NCBI GenBank assembly: GCA_002713215.1
Contig: PAVO01000025.1
Coordinates: 56,490-120,489 of the forward strand
Direction: 5' to 3'
Length of the DNA: 64,000 bases
Source: Crocinitomicaceae bacterium
GTDB lineage: Bacteria; Bacteroidota; Bacteroidia; Flavobacteriales_G; Salibacteraceae
Shown: positions 61,892-64,000 of the stretch, piece after piece
Layout of the letters: each line of letters begins with the position of its first letter
Position numbering within the stretch: position 1 is the stretch's first letter
Program-made: the position numbers and the translations under genes
Notes under the pieces: model-generated
What the model was told of the DNA's origin: nothing
Databases searched by the model: none
Seen by the model: the letters and a program-made list of their open reading frames with translations, nothing else

Positions 61892-62590
61892 ATGAATACC
61901 AAAATATTCCTGGCCTGCGTTATGGGACTTTTTTGCCAAAATCTTAAGGGGCAATATGTATTTAAAATAGATACGGCCGATGTTCGCTGTAAGGAACAAA
62001 TAAAGAAGGCCGAAAACGATTTTGAAAACAATTCTTTTGTTCTAAGGATAAATAAGCCAATTCCCTACTCCGATACCTATAAGAAAGTCCTAGAAGGATA
62101 CAATGTAACGGTTGAGTTTACTGGTATTTTTATAGCGGATTGCTACGGCTATACTATAAAATCATTGCTGAATAGTAAATACCAAACGGATTTTCTCGCC
62201 ATGGCAAAAAAAGTAGCTGATTCAATTGACGAGCATGGTTCATGGAATCGGGAAGCTCGGTTAAAAATAGAAGAGCATGATTTGGTTGAATACATTCAAA
62301 AACACGTTTCGAAAAAAGAAAACAAGACTTTAACCAGGAAGTATGGAAATGAAACGTTGTGGCTGGCATTGGTTGTCGATACAATAGGTAAGAGTTGGAT
62401 TTATTCCCTTGGACGGTTGGAAGAAGTAGATGTTATGCATTCCTTAAGGCGAAATGCCGATAATATTTCTAAGGTTAAGGAACCAATAATTCAAAACTTA
62501 ATACACGGCAAGGAGCTTTTTATACCGAAAATGAAGCACGGAGAAGCAATTGAATCATGGATGATTTTGCAGCTCAATTTTGGAGAATAA
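61892..62590 (+). CDS. Secreted protein of unknown function
   Basis: A 232-residue protein with signal peptide (IFLACVMGLFCQNLKGQ). The mature part (YVFKIDTADVRCKEQIKKAENDF at the start, TVEFTGIFIADCYGY, then ETLWLALVVDTIGKSWIYSLGRL) looks like a soluble alpha/beta domain. The stretch around VVDTIGK...EVDVMHS with a lone strand pattern recalls TonB-C-terminal-like energy-transducer folds, but the match is too weak to claim. No family assigned. Confidence 0.6.
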   Translation: MNTKIFLACVMGLFCQNLKGQYVFKIDTADVRCKEQIKKAENDFENNSFVLRINKPIPYSDTYKKVLEGYNVTVEFTGIFIADCYGYTIKSLLNSKYQTDFLAMAKKVADSIDEHGSWNREARLKIEEHDLVEYIQKHVSKKENKTLTRKYGNETLWLALVVDTIGKSWIYSLGRLEEVDVMHSLRRNADNISKVKEPIIQNLIHGKELFIPKMKHGEAIESWMILQLNFGE

Positions 62591-62703
62591 TTCTAAAGGT
62601 ACGTTCTGCATAAAGAATGAGATGAACGGTTTCTATTTGATTGGTCTTGACCGAACTATATTTATTCGTAAATTGGAGGAGTTAACCGGAAACAAAAAAT
62701 GCA

Positions 62704-63066
62704 ATGGGTGAGAATATTGTTTTGAAGAAAAATCCAAAAATTGAATTTCAACTTCTTGATAGTGGGTTTCAACTGATTGATGAACAAACCGAACGTAACT
62801 CCGGCTTCTACTCTTACCATGATTTACAATTCGTTGAACTCAATAAAACCTGGTTTCCCAGGCTAGCCATGTGGTTGAGAGTTTTTACATGGATTCTGAA
62901 TGGGGTTCCCTATTTTCCGGATGCAGAAACTTGTAAAAAAGCCAATGTGATTATTCATTTAAGAAAAACGAAGCTTGGTCTGTGGTTAACGGACTCTTAT
63001 ATGGCTGATAAAGCAAAAATGTTAGCCCAATTGTTGGAGAAAAAAACCAAGCACAACAAAGGCTAA
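62704..63066 (+). CDS. Small protein of unknown function
   Basis: A 120-residue protein with one hydrophobic or amphipathic stretch near the middle (WFPRLAMWLRVFTWILNGVPYFP, split here as two parts: 70-80 and 81-92), otherwise polar. Basic C-terminal end (LEKKTKHNKG). The start at 62704 is preferred to the ATG at 62699, which is out of frame. Unknown function; appears conserved in style with proteins of this phylum, but I cannot name a family. Confidence 0.55.
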   Translation: MGENIVLKKNPKIEFQLLDSGFQLIDEQTERNSGFYSYHDLQFVELNKTWFPRLAMWLRVFTWILNGVPYFPDAETCKKANVIIHLRKTKLGLWLTDSYMADKAKMLAQLLEKKTKHNKG

Positions 63067-63114
63067 AATGCCAATAGTTTTAGTTAATCTGTTGATTCAT
63101 ATGTCCAATACGTT

Positions 63115-63729
63115 ATGAGATGTATAAATAACTGGATAAGTAAATACGTAATACTTCTGGTTATTCTTAGCATTAACCATAAACATGGTATATCCCAGGA
63201 AACAGACCCATTCAAGGATAAATACCTAATTGTTCTTGATGTTCAACAGCAATTCTGTGACAAGAGCAAAATGGACAGTTTATCCCTAGAAATTATTCCA
63301 ACCATTAACTCCGTTATTGAATCTTTTCCACAGGAACGAGTGATTTATGTTAAGGCTATAGGTAAAGTGATTAATATTTCCTTTAAGGGAATCTCTGTTG
63401 ATACGGTACAAGCTCCCGAATTCGCAAAAGGCCTGCAAATAGTGAACACCAACATTATTACCAAAATTGAAGACGATGCTTTTAAGAGCAGTGAACTGAT
63501 CCACTATTTAGAGAATAATAATGCCCGTGAAATTGTACTAATTGGGCTAATGGCTGAGGAGTGTATTTCTGAAACCGCTCTGGGAGGATTAAAGGGGGGC
63601 TACATCATTAAAATAGTTCCTGAAGCCATTATTAGTAGAAATGACAAAAAGAAGAAACGGGCAATTAATAAATTAAAGGAGCAAGGAGTACTATTATATC
63701 CAATGAGTCAGGTGTTGGGTGTGCCGTAA
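63115..63729 (+). CDS. Exported isochorismatase-fold cysteine hydrolase
   Basis: A 204-residue protein with a likely signal peptide (YVILLVILSINHKHGIS). The rest matches the isochorismatase-like hydrolase fold: YLIVLDVQQQFCD with the catalytic Asp (about residue 42), ITKIEDDAF with the catalytic Lys, and the nucleophile Cys in GLMAEECISETALGG near 152. Most family members are cytoplasmic; an exported form is less usual. It is shorter than typical enzymes in the middle. Substrate (an amide or ester) unknown. Confidence 0.75.
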   Translation: MRCINNWISKYVILLVILSINHKHGISQETDPFKDKYLIVLDVQQQFCDKSKMDSLSLEIIPTINSVIESFPQERVIYVKAIGKVINISFKGISVDTVQAPEFAKGLQIVNTNIITKIEDDAFKSSELIHYLENNNAREIVLIGLMAEECISETALGGLKGGYIIKIVPEAIISRNDKKKKRAINKLKEQGVLLYPMSQVLGVP

Positions 63730-63849
63730 GCAGGGAAAGAAATTAAAACCCATAGAACCTGTTATAACATTGGAACTTTTTCGCAATAAGCAAACCACTG
63801 TGGTATCTGGCTTAAATATCGCACAGTTTAAGGATAATATGGAAATAGC

Positions 63850-63960
63850 CGTCATTCCTTGCTTGACAAGGAACCGACGAGGGAGCGCAGTGAAACTAAT
63901 CTAGTGTTATTTCTAGATTCCTGCTTTATGCTTCAGCAACACGCGGACGCAGGAATGACG
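63850..63960 (+). repeat. Dispersed palindromic repeat, copy B (REP/MITE-like)
   Basis: A 111-bp element with perfect 9-bp inverted ends CGTCATTCC/GGAATGACG. Inside are CTAGATTCCTGC and the core 63871-63902 shared with copy A at 27 of 32 bases. An inverted copy of the outer 13-mer found at 19871-19883 lies at 63986-63998, just before the window edge. No coding potential. Confidence 0.78.
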
Positions 63961-64000
63961 TTTCTTTTTAATTAGGTAATATTTCTAACCCACATTATTC

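Noticed and set aside
63719..63904. A 61-codon frame after the isochorismatase gene
   Set aside because: It starts inside the previous gene's end and runs into repeat copy B; no protein-like pattern.
1..64000. CRISPR arrays, restriction or toxin-antitoxin defence, prophage, insertion sequences, tRNA and rRNA
   Set aside because: No regularly spaced direct repeats, transposase or phage structural genes, and no tRNA or rRNA sequence were seen on either strand.

Overview
The window reads as chromosome of a free-living bacterium of the phylum Bacteroidota, most likely order Flavobacteriales. The evidence is: four proteins with type IX secretion (T9SS) type A C-terminal sorting domains; families largely confined to Bacteroidota (DUF6089 barrels, SiaC/DUF1987, GIN/DUF2807 lipoproteins, S46 peptidase, EI24); many promoters with the TAnnTTTG -7 box; and few Shine-Dalgarno sites. 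Genus and species cannot be read from it. I see no prophage, integron, CRISPR array, rRNA or tRNA, and no insertion sequence.

Layout. 1-7.1 kb: GTPases era (5' end cut by the window) and der, mazG, a PagL-like outer-membrane protein paired with a GIN lipoprotein, purB, and an EI24/CysZ membrane protein. 7.1-9.3 kb (minus): a four-gene run siaB-siaC-unknown secreted protein-DnaJ membrane protein. 9.5-16.7 kb: S46 dipeptidyl-peptidase, MbnP-like lipoprotein, methyltransferase plus PrsW-type intramembrane protease, and a DEAD-box helicase behind a long structured leader. 16.7-18.4 kb: dnaX, split by a nine-A run. 18.6-19.8 kb: the S6-S18-L9 ribosomal protein operon. 19.8-20.5 kb: a non-coding stretch with terminators and a dispersed palindromic repeat.

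20.5-29.0 kb (minus): lpxK-pnp-gatB-TlpA-like lipoprotein-two M1 metallopeptidases, the first of the pair carrying a T9SS domain. 29.1-31.0 kb: Nif3 with its usual zinc-ribbon partner, which here has lost most of its cysteines. 31.2-33.2 kb: secreted proteins and a thioesterase. 33.2-40.5 kb (minus): OmpP1/FadL-like barrel, Tyr/Asn-rich lipoprotein, threonine aldolase, SIMPL protein, O-methyltransferase, HtrA-like protease, endo/exonuclease/phosphatase, rdgB. 40.6-49.8 kb: GNAT enzyme, AddA-like helicase, a porin-like barrel, two tandem DUF6089 barrels, priA. 49.9-52.3 kb: GIN protein and pruA. 52.6-63.7 kb: an accessory-looking region of secreted or membrane proteins (TPR/T9SS, RDD, unknowns, a large BNR-repeat T9SS protein) interrupted by gabT and including a Kunitz-like lipoprotein and an exported isochorismatase-fold protein. 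A second dispersed repeat closes the window.

Most of the window is core metabolism and cell-envelope housekeeping. The points most worth a second look are the dnaX homopolymer (programmed slippage or a sequence error), the siaBC switch without siaA or siaD, the Kunitz-like lipoprotein, the helicase leader RNA, the degenerate zinc ribbon and AddA nuclease, and the dispersed repeat family. I found no multi-gene defence or biosynthetic system that I could defend as new.
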